Positions 22,134 to 33,600 of a stretch of 64,000 nucleotides of DNA are shown here, in pieces. The translations under genes were made by a program, and so were the position numbers. Origin of the DNA: Glutinoglossum americanum (Eukaryota; Ascomycota; Geoglossomycetes; Geoglossales; Geoglossaceae). The DNA lies in assembly GCA_020080175.1 (NCBI GenBank), contig JAGHQL010000087.1:1-64000 (forward strand), in the 5' to 3' direction. Under the pieces are notes generated by a model. That model was not told the origin of the DNA, made no database searches, and saw only the letters and a list, made by a program, of their open reading frames with translations. Numbering within the stretch: position 1 is the first letter of the stretch; each line of letters opens with the position of its first letter.

Positions 22134-22657
22134 AAACCGGCTGGTTGAAGCGGATTCGGAGATGTATTGAGCGTTTGAACAAGCTCATGCGGACGGGTAC
22201 TACCGGGAAATGCCTGGAGCTTGGCAGCTCTCTCGATATACCACGACGATCGTGTATCATAAGAAATCTTTCTTTAGTGGGCTGAGGAGGGCTGAGGGCT
22301 AGCATTGCTCAGTTTTGACCTTGGGCCGTCCTTCGGCGACCCCGTTTCGCTAAAAACCCAAACGCAAAATCGATGCCATCATCTACAGCCTGACCGCTCG
22401 ATTTACCTCATTTGGCTGTTACTTGCCAAAAACACATGCGTGTCTCCGACCTCCCTCCTCTACTCCCTTCTCTCATCCCACTTGCTTTACACTACCGCCC
22501 AGATGGCGGATCCGCACTCTCGGAGGTCTCGGACCGATTCTCGCTCTTCCAGACGTGAGGCTCCGCATAGTGGACGGTGGAGAAGACCTGACGAAACAGA
22601 ACCACAAAGGTATCCTATGCCCAGTTGCATTAGTTCCTACGGCGCTGACTCGTAGGA
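22134..22657. other. Promoter/5' region of the next gene, possibly with a first exon
   Basis: An ATG at 22503 opens a basic, Arg/Ser-rich frame (MADPHSRRSRTDSRSSRREA) followed by a GTATCC...CTGACTCGTAG intron-like block ending at 22654. The simplest splice does not keep the downstream frame, so I leave this as a possible alternative first exon. Confidence 0.35.
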
Positions 22658-25435
22658 ATGGCCAGCCATCGGAATACCCCAACATCCAATCCCGCGCGGA
22701 GATCACATACAACACCCAAGCGGCAATCCAGGCAACGACCGCCACCAGTGCCATTCGTTCAGGATGAGGTTGACGCAATAGCGAGCGAATTGACTAGCTC
22801 ATACGAGACCGTAAGGCGAAGCTTGGATGAACCCCCCATGCAAGGTACAATCGACCAGCAACCAATTATACTCGATGCGACACCACCAACAACCCCAACG
22901 GATGATAAGGCGCAGCCAAGAGCCAGAACGCACCTGGGGGGGAGCTGCCCGCCAAATGCGCAAGAGGATAGCCAGGAACGCCGCCATGTCTTTTATACCT
23001 CCAAAACTCGATCTCGTTCTGGACCTTGCAAGGATGTCAGTTCAACAGACACCCCCGGCAGTGACGTGGTGAGTGAAACGCTCCCTTCGTACTCAGGTCA
23101 CACGTCATATTTGCCTTGTCTGACGACCTGACAGAAGCGGTCTCACTCAACTAAATGGAGGAATAACGCCCAGAAGGAGCAGCGATTCATTTTCATTCCA
23201 CAGTCCGACCCTGCCTTCTATGCTAGCTTCACGCCGGAGGAACGTAAAGCCCAGCCGCAGGATGCTAGGGCTAACGGCAACACCAAACCTATTGAAAAGC
23301 ATAGTGCAACACCTAAACTGGATACGAAGCTGAATAACTCTAGTACGGGGTATAGCAGGTCTTCATCTCAACACTCCTCCGCCGATAGTTCTCGATCCGA
23401 TGGAATCACAAACGCTCGCTCTTCAGCGAGTGGACTTAAGCCACCGAGCGATACGCCTCCGACTCCAGCAAAATCCCAACAGAACCGAGGTCGGCACCCG
23501 AATGCAGACTCCGCAAGGGGCAACTTAGCACCCACCCCCCCTCCAAAGCCAGATAAATACAAACCCCCCACCTCACAGCCTGGAGAAGACACCAGCGATG
23601 GAAAACAGCCTAACATGGACTCGTCATTGAACGCGAAGTCGAGGAGGCGAAGATCTGGCCGGTATTCTTTCATACAATCAGAACTGCCCCAGATAAATTC
23701 GTTGGGCATTCGAACAGATTCTACAGACACACAAGAAAAAAAACGCGAATCCGGTCCAGCTCACCAAGGCTCAAGCAGCGCCCACTCTTCTACTTTTCAA
23801 CAGTCGCCGAGGAAGACTAACGGGCCCGCTACCGCCTCACAACAGCAGCCTCTACCGTACCCAATCTCGCCTCATTCCCCTCCTCCTCAACAAGCGACTG
23901 ATTGGCACCCTCGAGCCAACACCAGCCCACCTCTTACCAACCGGGCGGGCAGTTCTACTGCACCAAGCCCATCACCTTACCCACCGCGTTCCCCTTCCAC
24001 ACGTCCAAACCAAATCCAAGGGCCCCGAAACTACCCACCAAGTAGCCCTCAGGCTGATTCGCCATTCCCAGCGCCGTTAGTTTATCCGCAGCCTTTAAGG
24101 TCACCCACTATTCCCGCCAGAGATGGCCTATGGTCAAGCGACCCACTTCTATCCCCCAGGCTAGCTCCCACGAAATCCAGCACAACTTCCCCTCCAGTCA
24201 CACCTGGGAAACCCGAATTTCCGCTGTTTCTAGCCTGTGCACGGAGTGGAGGTGTTGCCGGGAAAAACGACTGGCACACGCTAGTTAACTGTTCCTCCTT
24301 CAGCATTTGCCCAACATGCCTAGAAGAATACATTGTCCCATCTCCGTTCATCTCTTACTTCCGGCCCAGTACCCGGCCATCTGATGCGGAAATAAAGTGT
24401 GATTTTAGCAACATCTGGGTGAGGACCGGATGGAACTTCACACTCCAGCGAAGGCAGAACATGGATCTGTTTTACGCCATTGCAAAGGTTATTACATCCG
24501 CGGATCCTTGCCCTGGTGACGATGTACGTGCGGGATCCTGGCATAGCATTGCCGACCCGGACGCGGGTGAACCAGTTGAAAACTTTAGTGTGTGTCGCTC
24601 TTGTGTCTTGAACATCGAAGCTCTCTTCCCAACAATGTCGGGGGTCTTCATATTGATTCCGAACAGACAAGGCCTGGAACGAGTCTGTGATATGCGCTCT
24701 GGAAGCAAGAGGTTTCCCAAGTACTTCCGCATGATCGAGTCGACAGCCGATGCCGCTCGGATCTCATTCAGGTCCCCAGACACGAGGGCCCTAACCCATT
24801 TCATCCGGAAGAGATCTTCGATGCGAGAGTGCACGAATGACCGGCTAGTATTCGACAAAGGCTGGCACACGATCCCTGAGCTCCCGCACTTTACCATCTG
24901 CGAAGAGTGCTACAATGACGTGGTCTGGCCCGCGATCGACGGCGGATCCATGCTGGCATCAAAATGCTCCCGCAGCATGCAGCTGGTCTGGTCCGGGAAT
25001 GACGGCGTATCATGTCAACTCTACTCCCAGCGAATGAGACAGATCTTCGAAGAGGCTGTTACTCGAAATGATCTTGACTTTCTCCGAAAGAAGACGTCCG
25101 AGCGAAGGGATAAGGAGGTCACCATCAAGAAGAGGTTGAATCATATGTTGCAGATATACGCTTCGCAGTTGCACGCCAGCAACTCGGTAAGTTACACGCC
25201 CCATGGTCCAATCCCGCCAAGTACTGATGAAATGGGAAACAGCCTCAGCGACCCAGCCAGGCGCAGGCAAACGCGAATGATCGCCAAGCCACAGCCACCG
25301 CAGCAGCCGCCGGGGGAGGAGCCAGAGGCCCACGCGACATGGCCATGGAGATTGTGCGACTCACAGACGAGTGGAAAAAGTGGGAGTGAAAAGACGATAA
25401 AAGACGATGAATTCCTTCAATGGGTACATGCATAA
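22658..25435 (+). CDS. Uncharacterised 903-residue protein with three C-x(9-11)-WH-x(10-16)-CxxC modules
   Basis: Two exons, 22658-23068 and 23135-25435, joined in phase by a GTGAGT...CTGACAG intron. The first 530 residues are disordered and rich in Ser/Pro/Gln, with a conserved-looking patch RFIFIPQSDPAFYASFTPEE. The C-terminal 370 residues carry three similar modules: CARSGG..NDWHTL..FSICPTCLEEYIVP, CPGDDV..GSWHSI..FSVCRSCVLNIEALFP and CTNDRL..KGWHTI..FTICEECYNDVVWP. Cys, His and two Cys per copy suggest three structural zinc sites. A charged coiled-coil-like region near RRDKEVTIKKRLNHML follows. I know similar unnamed proteins in filamentous ascomycetes but no function. The start could lie upstream at 22503 with a different splice. 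Confidence 0.75.
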
Positions 25436-26164
25436 AATTCACACGAATTAGAAAATCAAGAGACGAGGGCCTTAACGAATAAATATGAACAATCCGATTT
25501 TTATGGTTATTATTCTCGAAACATCTACGTTGCACGTTGTGAAAGTAAACAGAGCTTGAGGAGGCAACTCGTGGGGGCCGAAGTGTCGGCTGCCTCGTCC
25601 GCAGAATAGTCGCGGCGGAGGCCCGCCATATTCTTTTTCACCGCGATTTCGGGAAGGGTAAAATAAATTATTAAACTCGCACCACTCGCAAGCAACGTAA
25701 AAAATGACTCAAAAGACAATTGCCCGATCAGTGTACAATATACCCTGTAGCCTGTTGCCTTGCGGTTTCCCCCCATCCCTCCCGGCCACGTTCTGTTTGA
25801 TTTTCTGGTTCGCTCGCGGGGGGAGATCGTTCACCGCATAGAGGAGTCATACACAGCAGAGAGCGGTCGGCTAGGCAGCACACGCAAATTGCTTGGAGCA
25901 GCGGCACGAGCGAGTTAGCACAGGGAGGGCGGGGCGGCCAGGCAGACACACGGGGGAAAGGGGGAGTGTGGGGTATAAGAACGAGCGTTCGGGACCTTGG
26001 ATTTTGCGATGTTTCTCTCTTCAGAGAGCTGTAGTTACTCTATTTGTGGGATTCCTGCATTCTAAAACCGCTTGACTAGCTGCTGCATTTTCTGGTTTGA
26101 CGGATAGTTGCTCGAGTGTTGTGTCTTTTGTGTCTGTCTACCGAGCTGCTAGCTACATTCCTCG
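25436..26164. other. Intergenic region between the zinc-module and VIT-vWA genes
   Basis: No gene seen. It must hold the 3' end of the first gene and the promoter of the second, which are on the same strand. A GGTATAAG TATA-like string occurs near 25974. Confidence 0.35.
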
Positions 26165-26316
26165 AGTCCGAGGCTCCGCCTGCTTCATCTATCCATCTAC
26201 CTATTTGTCTACCTGTCTGCCTGTCCACCTATCTATCCATCTCCACTTCCACCTCTCTTACGTGTAACTGCCCTTTCGTCACCATCTCTCGTCTCTTTGT
26301 TGAGTAGTCGCCCACC
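26165..26316 (+). promoter_or_regulatory. Pyrimidine-rich leader of the VIT-vWA gene
   Basis: Roughly 120 bases dominated by CTATCCATCTAC/CTGTC-like strings run up to a strong start context (CCCACCATG). CT-rich stretches before the start are common in strongly expressed filamentous-fungal genes. The regulatory role is inference. Confidence 0.45.
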
Positions 26317-29300
26317 ATGTCGTACCACTACCACTATATCAACCATTACTGCGGTTGTTACTATACTGTTGGCCATTATGTCCACTGGCTGCCCCAAGTC
26401 GCCCTCTCGGCGCACACTACCATCCTCTCCACTACATCCCGCACAGTTCTTACCCAGACGTTTTCAAATCCTTCGTCGAAAGATTCGATTCCTGAGGCTA
26501 CATACACATTCCCTCTGTATGATGGTGTTGGTGTCGTTGGTTTCGATTGCCGGATCGGAAAGCGTGTTATTCGAGGCGTGGTCAAAGAGAAGGCGAAGGC
26601 GAAGGCCGTTTATGATGAGGCGGTCGCTCGCGGAGAGACAGCTGGGCTCCTAACGCAGCTCCCGGAGTCCAGCGATGTGTTCACGACGAAGATCGGGAAC
26701 ATCCCTGCGAACGAGAAGGTCGTCGTGGAGATCACCTATTTCGGAGAGCTGAAGCACGACGCCGAGGCCGATGGAGTTCGATTTACCATTCCGACGACGA
26801 TTGCACCACGCTATGGAACCCTCCCTGGAGCGTATGTCGATCCGGGGAGTGACTCCAATAGCAGCCAAGCGGTGGAAACTGGCGGCGGGATCCAGATTAC
26901 AGTTGACGTGTCGCTGCCTGCGAAATCGAACATCCGCGGGATCCAGTCCCCGTCACACCCCATAGCCGTTACGATGGGTAGTATCACTGGTAGCTTGGCG
27001 AGCAGCGAGTTCGAGCCAAGCAAAGGAGCGGCAACACTCTCATTGGGTAAGGCGGAGCTAGAGAAGGACTTTGTTCTTCTCGTCCTGGTACCAGATATCG
27101 TCAAACCCCAAGCCCTGCTCGAAACCCATCCCACTATCTCGGGCCAACGAGCTCTCATGGTCACACTCGTACCAAAATTTGCCTTGCCCCCCGCTAAACC
27201 GGAGGTCGTCTTCCTCGTGGATCGGAGCGGGAGCATGTCTTCAAACATCCCAACGCTTATCTCGGCGCTGAAGGTATTTCTGAAGTCCTTACCGGTGGGT
27301 GTCAAGTTCAACATTTGCTCATTCGGCTCATCATATTCTATGCTCTGGAAACGCAGCAAGAGCTACGATTCAAGCTCCCTAAAGAGTGCCATCAGTCACG
27401 TCGAGAAGTTCAGTGCGAATATGGGGGGAACCGAGATGTTCCAGCCTGTGAAGGCTGTAATCGAGAACCGCTACAAAGACATGGCCCTGGAAGTCATGCT
27501 GCTTACGGATGGCGAGATTTGGAACCAACAGGGGCTCTTCACATATCTCAACAAGGAAGTTCAGGAGAGCGAGGCACCCATCAGAGTTTTCACCCTCGGT
27601 ATCGGTAACGCTGTCTCTCACTCGCTAATCGAAGGCATCGCTCGAGCCGGCAATGGGTTCTCCCAGGCCGTAGGTTTGAACGAGAAACTAGACGGCAAGG
27701 TGGTCCGCATGCTTAAAGGAGGGCTAAGCCCACACATCAAAGATTACAGTCTCGAAGTCCACTACGATACAGGCGATACTGAAATTATCGACAAAGTGTC
27801 CGAAAGTCTCCGCATCCTGGATCTAAAGGGTCCGGGTCACACTTCGATAGACCGGAAGACACCACAGAAAATATCGTTGTTCGATCAGGATGTGGATATG
27901 GATAAAGAGCCCACGCCTGAACCCGACCCCGATGGTTCCATTGAGAAGTACGCACATCTCCCAGAGGTCCCCCCGCCGAAGTTACTACAGGCTCCGAACC
28001 GGATTCCCCCTCTCTTCCCGTTCTCGAGGACGGTGGTCTATCTCCTCCTATCCCCTCAGTCGACCCAATTAACAACACCCAAGAGTGTTGTTCTCAAGGG
28101 CACATCCCCACAAGGACCACTCGAGTTAGAAATTCCAGTCCAGGTCCTCCCAGAAAAGGGCGAAACTATCCACCAACTTGCCGCACGGAAGGCCATCGGT
28201 GAGCTCGAAGAGGGGAGAGGCTGGATCTTTGATGCGAAGGACGAAGGCGGAGTTCCTATCAAAGAACGCTTCGAGGGTCACTGGGAAGACATCGTTGAAC
28301 GCGAAGCTGTCCGTCTAGGCGTCGAATTCCAGGTCGGAGGGAAATGGTGTTCCTTTGTCGCTGTGGAAGCCAACGAAGCGGAATTGGGCGAGAAGGCCGC
28401 TGCTCGTAAAAAAGCTGCTGAGAGACGGGATTCCGAAAAGGTGTTGTTGGAAGAAGAAAAAATGGGCGACGGCGACGACGACGAATCTAGCTACGACTTC
28501 GTCCGCGGCGGCCCCGGCGGAATCTACACTCCTCCCTCAACCCAGGCGTCTGACACCCTCTCCGTCGCCTCCTCTGCCATCTCCACAGGCACCTTCATAA
28601 GCGCCTCAACAGTCAACTCCGCCGCACCCTCCGCCGCAGGCCCCACTTCCCGCAGTAGCGGCTATTGTAAAGCTCGGGGTACCACCTCGGCATACAGAGA
28701 GTGGACCGGCAGAGGAGCCGACGGATACGGTTCTGTTACACCGGGGGGTGGGGTAGATCCGATGGCAGGGATGTGGATGGAGCCGACGCATCACTTGTAT
28801 ATGCTCCAGCAGGAGGCCATGCCACAGCAGGCGGCCATGTCACAGCAGGCGGCCATGTCACAGCAGGCGGCCATGTCACAGCAGGCGGCCATGCCACAGC
28901 AGGCGCCACCACCCCCACAGCTCGAACTACGCAACAGCTCCTCTATGAAATCAGCAACATCCATGCCCACCTTCAAACGACTCAAGAAAGCCAAGTCCTC
29001 CACAGCTCCTCTCGAATCCCACTCTCTTCCCCCTTGCCCGCCTCCCAAACTCCCACAATCCCGAGACCGACCGGCCTCTCGCCCTCAATCCTCCCGACGA
29101 CGATCCTCTCAGCTATCTTCCCCTCCGGCCCGCCTTCAATCACAACCGACCGGCGCAACTGCCGGATCGCCTCCCGGCGCATTCGGCAAAGGAGGAGTAC
29201 CCTACCAGGCAACGCACACAACGCACAGCCTCCCTCTCAGCGCAGCCCACTCAGCGATAGCCGACCCCTCTCCACCTGCCCGATATTCTGCCAGCCTAGG

Positions 29301-29832
29301 AGCAAGTGAAGGCGGAGCCCCTGCCCCCGCCGTCGCACCCCGTAGGGGAGGACCCGTCCAACCCGAGTCGCCAAAAAATAATCGCATATCTCAAGCCGTA
29401 GGCTTCTTCTCCAGGAAATCAGCCCCCAGAAAGGAAAAAGGAGGTGCTTCCCCTCCATACCCTTCCCTCGCCGAGAACGCTAGTGGCCTTGACGGCTCCT
29501 CCCCCCCGCCCACAAACCCCACGGACCTCCTCCGCGAGCTCATAGACCTACAATCTTTCCACGGACCTTGGGAGCTCTCGGGTGGACTCTGCGCCCTCCT
29601 GTCTGTCCCGCTCGGCTCTGCCCAATCGAAATTCGAGAAGAAGCTCTGGCCTATCTGGGCTACGGTTTTAGCAGTTGTGTTTTGCGAGACCAAGTACCAG
29701 GCGGAGATCGACGTTTGGGAATTGGTTGTGGAGAAAGCGAGGGAGTGGTTGAGGGAACAGGTGGAGAATGGGGCTGTCAAGGGGTTGGAGGGGTTGGAGG
29801 GGGAGGCAAGGGGGCTATTGGAGGTGATTTAG
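26317..29832 (+). CDS. VIT- and vWA-domain protein, 1171 residues
   Basis: Single exon. Residues about 1-30 are Tyr/His-rich (MSYHYHYINHYCGCYY), typical of this fungal group. A VIT (vault protein inter-alpha-trypsin) domain covers roughly 30-160, with the diagnostic YTFPLYDGVGVVGFDCRIG and later IGNIPANEKVVVEITYFGEL. A vWA domain runs about 295-470 with an intact MIDAS motif DRSGS at 302-306 and LLTDGE. A conserved C-terminal helical block follows a long low-complexity region (FHGPWELSGGLCALL to the end) and resembles the end domain of PARP4/VWA5-type proteins. These are cytosolic proteins of unclear function, probably protein-interaction scaffolds. The central region has a variable tandem repeat. 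Confidence 0.88.
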   Translation: MSYHYHYINHYCGCYYTVGHYVHWLPQVALSAHTTILSTTSRTVLTQTFSNPSSKDSIPEATYTFPLYDGVGVVGFDCRIGKRVIRGVVKEKAKAKAVYDEAVARGETAGLLTQLPESSDVFTTKIGNIPANEKVVVEITYFGELKHDAEADGVRFTIPTTIAPRYGTLPGAYVDPGSDSNSSQAVETGGGIQITVDVSLPAKSNIRGIQSPSHPIAVTMGSITGSLASSEFEPSKGAATLSLGKAELEKDFVLLVLVPDIVKPQALLETHPTISGQRALMVTLVPKFALPPAKPEVVFLVDRSGSMSSNIPTLISALKVFLKSLPVGVKFNICSFGSSYSMLWKRSKSYDSSSLKSAISHVEKFSANMGGTEMFQPVKAVIENRYKDMALEVMLLTDGEIWNQQGLFTYLNKEVQESEAPIRVFTLGIGNAVSHSLIEGIARAGNGFSQAVGLNEKLDGKVVRMLKGGLSPHIKDYSLEVHYDTGDTEIIDKVSESLRILDLKGPGHTSIDRKTPQKISLFDQDVDMDKEPTPEPDPDGSIEKYAHLPEVPPPKLLQAPNRIPPLFPFSRTVVYLLLSPQSTQLTTPKSVVLKGTSPQGPLELEIPVQVLPEKGETIHQLAARKAIGELEEGRGWIFDAKDEGGVPIKERFEGHWEDIVEREAVRLGVEFQVGGKWCSFVAVEANEAELGEKAAARKKAAERRDSEKVLLEEEKMGDGDDDESSYDFVRGGPGGIYTPPSTQASDTLSVASSAISTGTFISASTVNSAAPSAAGPTSRSSGYCKARGTTSAYREWTGRGADGYGSVTPGGGVDPMAGMWMEPTHHLYMLQQEAMPQQAAMSQQAAMSQQAAMSQQAAMPQQAPPPPQLELRNSSSMKSATSMPTFKRLKKAKSSTAPLESHSLPPCPPPKLPQSRDRPASRPQSSRRRSSQLSSPPARLQSQPTGATAGSPPGAFGKGGVPYQATHTTHSLPLSAAHSAIADPSPPARYSASLGASEGGAPAPAVAPRRGGPVQPESPKNNRISQAVGFFSRKSAPRKEKGGASPPYPSLAENASGLDGSSPPPTNPTDLLRELIDLQSFHGPWELSGGLCALLSVPLGSAQSKFEKKLWPIWATVLAVVFCETKYQAEIDVWELVVEKAREWLREQVENGAVKGLEGLEGEARGLLEVI
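28813..28902 (+). repeat. Five 18-nt tandem repeats coding AAM[SP]QQ
   Basis: The unit GCGGCCATGTCACAGCAG is repeated at 28831, 28849 and 28867, flanked by slightly diverged first (28813) and last (28885) copies. It is in frame and adds a Gln/Ala/Met-rich segment in the disordered part of the VIT-vWA protein. Confidence 0.95.
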
Positions 29833-30604
29833 CGTCGGTGGTCGGTTATCAGACAGGCAGGATTTTCATTTCTTTTCATTGAGAAGGTTTCCTTTTTCAT
29901 CTATGATAAGCTCCTAGGCCCCATCTCTTCGTGAAAGATTAATAAGGTTAAATCAAGGAATATCGAAAGTTCAGCCGAGATTGTTGCTTACGGCCAAAGA
30001 CATGCTTCCAGAAACCCCCGGAGCATCTTGACAGGGTATAAAGGACATGCACATACAAGTACACTACTTTCACGACTCGACATTACATTTATACACAGTT
30101 TATATGCCACGCCCATTTACCTAACCCGGAACCGTTTTATCTTCCCTCCCAAGAGGCCGCGCCATCCAATTAGAAAAACCAGACTCCACATAGCAGGTTT
30201 CAGACGCCGGAGGTCAAACTTAATAAGAATACTATCCCATCCAATAAGCCGCGCTAGACAAAAACAAGATAGCTGAAATGTGGGGAATGAGAGCATATGT
30301 AACGATATGAGTAAAATATATGACGGGCGCCTGGGCTACCCAAAACATCAGGTATATCAATGCCGAAAAAAAGGGATCTCCGACCCAAATAGCGATGCAA
30401 AATTCCTTACAGCAATGAACAGAAGTATGAACAGGATTATGAGAAGTATCGGCAGAGAGCCCGCATAGGGAGCCCGCATAGGGGGGCCGTGTGATAAGAA
30501 GGGCGAGAAATGCTGGTATACCGGCTAGACGGGGCCTCGGACGAGGCGGAGTGAGCGAAAATTATAGTAGCGTGCGCACAAAGGACTACCAAGGGAGAAG
30601 GTAA
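29833..30604. other. Intergenic between convergent genes
   Basis: The VIT-vWA gene (+) and the kinase-vWA gene (-) converge here. A 13-nt direct duplication (AGCCCGCATAGGG twice) lies near 30457-30483. No gene recognised. Confidence 0.4.
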
Positions 30605-33600
30605 TTAACGGTGGCTGTAGCTGTATCTGTTCATCCCAGTGCCATTCACCACTCCTGTTGTATTAGGGGCAGAATAGGAGTCGCCCGCACGTCTCGTTTT
30701 ACGTTTTTTATCATCATCAAACCATGGATCGATTGGGCCGAGAAACATCTTCCAGACATTTCCACCCGAGAAAGGCTCCGTATCAATGATGTCCCTGTCA
30801 GATACGGGCGTCATCAGCAAGGCTCTGAGGCCACATTAAAGAGAACTATCCACGGGATACAAACCTCGGCATACCCAACTCTGAATCTAGGTAGTCTAGC
30901 CGCTTTATACCCTCGGGGTTATCCCCAAAACGAATGAACTGAATTCCCACCTGCTTTGGAGGCGATCCGAGGTCCTCAAGCTTCGTAACAAGCTTTTTAA
31001 TGGAAAACGTGACATCACACTCTGGTTGCCAAACACCATCAGTGAAAATATAAAGACTCAATGGTGGAGCTGAACCGGTTGGCCTTGCTCGAAACATCGG
31101 CCTTGCTGCGCTTTGGTTGATGAGCCTCTCCTCGTACTTAAGCAATATCGATCCCAGACGAATGCTAATGTCGGTATTTCCCTTTGGAACCACTTCACCT
31201 AGAAGTTCTAAAAGACGTTTTCTGTCTTTTGACCTTTCTTCCTTCAGGGAATTTGTAAAACAGAGTTCCATTCCGTCCGGATCTCTTTGTTTAACCAAAT
31301 ATCCCAAAGTCTTGAATAGGGCAACCACATTGCGCCAGTGGCTTTGCATCGATATGCCATCATCAATTAAAAACACCTAAATTGCCGGGTTAGCACACAT
31401 ACAGGGAGTTGAAAGGCCGACGTACGTGATCCCGGCCGTTCAAACGATCCAGCAGATTACTATCTGGAAGATCATCAAGAAATTTCTTCTTGACCGTTTT
31501 ACTTTTTCCCCACTTCCCCTCACCCTTCATGGAGGCTACTAATCGATCCGCATCAAGAACGGAGAAAAGGGGAGGCGGGTCGCCAGCGGATAGAGATTGA
31601 CCTTCCGGCGAATCGGCGATGGGAGGACCTTGCTGGAAGGGAGTATCTTGCAAACGGGTAGAAGGACTCTGCAGAGCAGGGGTATCGGTCGCTGGTAGAG
31701 TCCGACCTAAACCGGAAGTCAGAGCATCAGAATCAACTCTGTGACCCACCGGTCCACCAGAATACTGAAAGTCGGAAAACAGGTCACGGCCGTTCGTAGC
31801 CCTAACGCTTAGAGCCCGAGGGATACTATGGCTTTGACGGTGATACGACCCATTTGAGTCCCCAGTCGGCTCCCTCAATACCCTAGGGGGGGTGGTTACC
31901 GGACCAACTCCAATAGTAAGACCTCGACTCTGGGAATTTATGTTCCACCGCCCATCAGAGTTGCCGAGGCTTGCAGAGACCCCTCGAGCCGGGTAATAAT
32001 CTGGCAGGTGTCGGCCAGTATTTTTCTTAGAAAGGCCGGCCCGGGCGGGCGAGCCATCAGCATCTATCACACGGTCAGGGTTGTATTGCGGAGCTGGTCC
32101 CTCCAAGCCTCCAAGAATTCCAAGACCCTCGCCTCGTCTACGGGCGGCATTCGGCGCTGGCCGCCAGGGGGGTCGAGGGAAAGAAAACTGCGTATCAGGC
32201 GGGAGCATAGGAGGTGTGTGCGGTGGTGATTCCGAACGGTCTAAGAACATCTCATTTTGACTTTGGGAGGGGAAACTCTTAGCGGGCCCCTCCGCTTTTT
32301 TGATAATCTCTTGTGACTTTTTCCACAATTGCACCGCATCAGGACGAGAGTTAGAATCCCAAAACATCTCCTTGATCAGTTCCAAGACACCTGCGGTGAT
32401 GCGGTCGCCCCAGCGGATATCGATAGAGATTTTTTCATGCCATTCGTCAACAACTTTCAGCACTTCCTCGCCATTATGGAAGCAGTCGTGGTCTCGAAAG
32501 CCATCAATTTTTGCAGTCTCCTCCATGCGCAATTGGCGGAATTTAATTATTCCATCATGCCCGCGTAATACCCACGTAGCGGATATGCTGAAAACGCAGG
32601 CAAGAGACCAAATATCAACCTTCTGCTTAACTTTTAAGGCAATCCTATCGATAACGTCGTCTGACCGGTAGCATTTTGGATCACCTATATTCACTTGTTA
32701 CAAGGAATGAGATGCGCGTAGGGTTAGGCGCACTTACCGCATGTACGAGTACCTCGCGTATCTTTATCAGCAACATCGTTTTGTGACGGGATTTTGCTTT
32801 TAAAATGACTAAGCCCAAGGTCGGCCAATATAAAACGCAGTCCAAGGGGCGATGTGGTATCGCTCTTGACAAAGATATTGGATGGCTTTATGTCTTGGTA
32901 CCACCTAATAAAATCAGCAAATTTTTACCAACAGTTATACTGGGAACTTGTACCCTTGGAAGATCTGCATCCCTGCTGGGTATTCAGCTAGGCCATCAGG
33001 AGATACTTCATGTATCCTCATCACAGGTTTTATGACACTGAAAAGCTCGCGCCAAAAGGGGATTATGTGTTCCGCTGGAGGTTGCCCGGATCGCTGAAAG
33101 TGCTCCTCTAAGGTGCCTCGGTCTGCGTAATCCAAGAGTACATTGTAGCTATCGTCCTGTATGTAACTCCCGTAGAAGCATATCATATTCGGGTCAAACC
33201 ACCCGCCAGACTGTATCCTTTTGAATCCATCGACTTCGTTCTTATAATACTGTTTAGCATCTTTGTTTTTATATGTCTTCAGGACGAACGTATTTGCGAA
33301 TCGATCACTTGGACCCTGCTTTGCGTTAGCCGGACTCTATTATGTTGTCTACAATAGGAACGAAGCATCGATAATATACCTGTTCAGAACGGCTTAGGCG
33401 ATCGTATGACTTGTGCAGTATTATCTTATAAACATTAGCGCTAGATCCACCGCATAACTCCTCCTTGTAGATGATCGGTAGAATACGCTTCGAGTCATAG
33501 TGTACGTTCACTTCGCCGCGCTGAAAGGTCGGAGGGCAAAATATCCACTGCTGGTCGCAGAAATCCTCGAAGAAGTGGTCGTCGCCGCTCTCTGTTGGAA

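Noticed and set aside
28813-28902. CRISPR-like repeat array
   Set aside because: Repeats are contiguous 18-nt units without spacers, in frame inside a eukaryotic coding region.
28701-29309. Alternative + strand gene with AGGHVTAGGHVT repeats
   Set aside because: It is another frame of the VIT-vWA coding repeat and has no domain.
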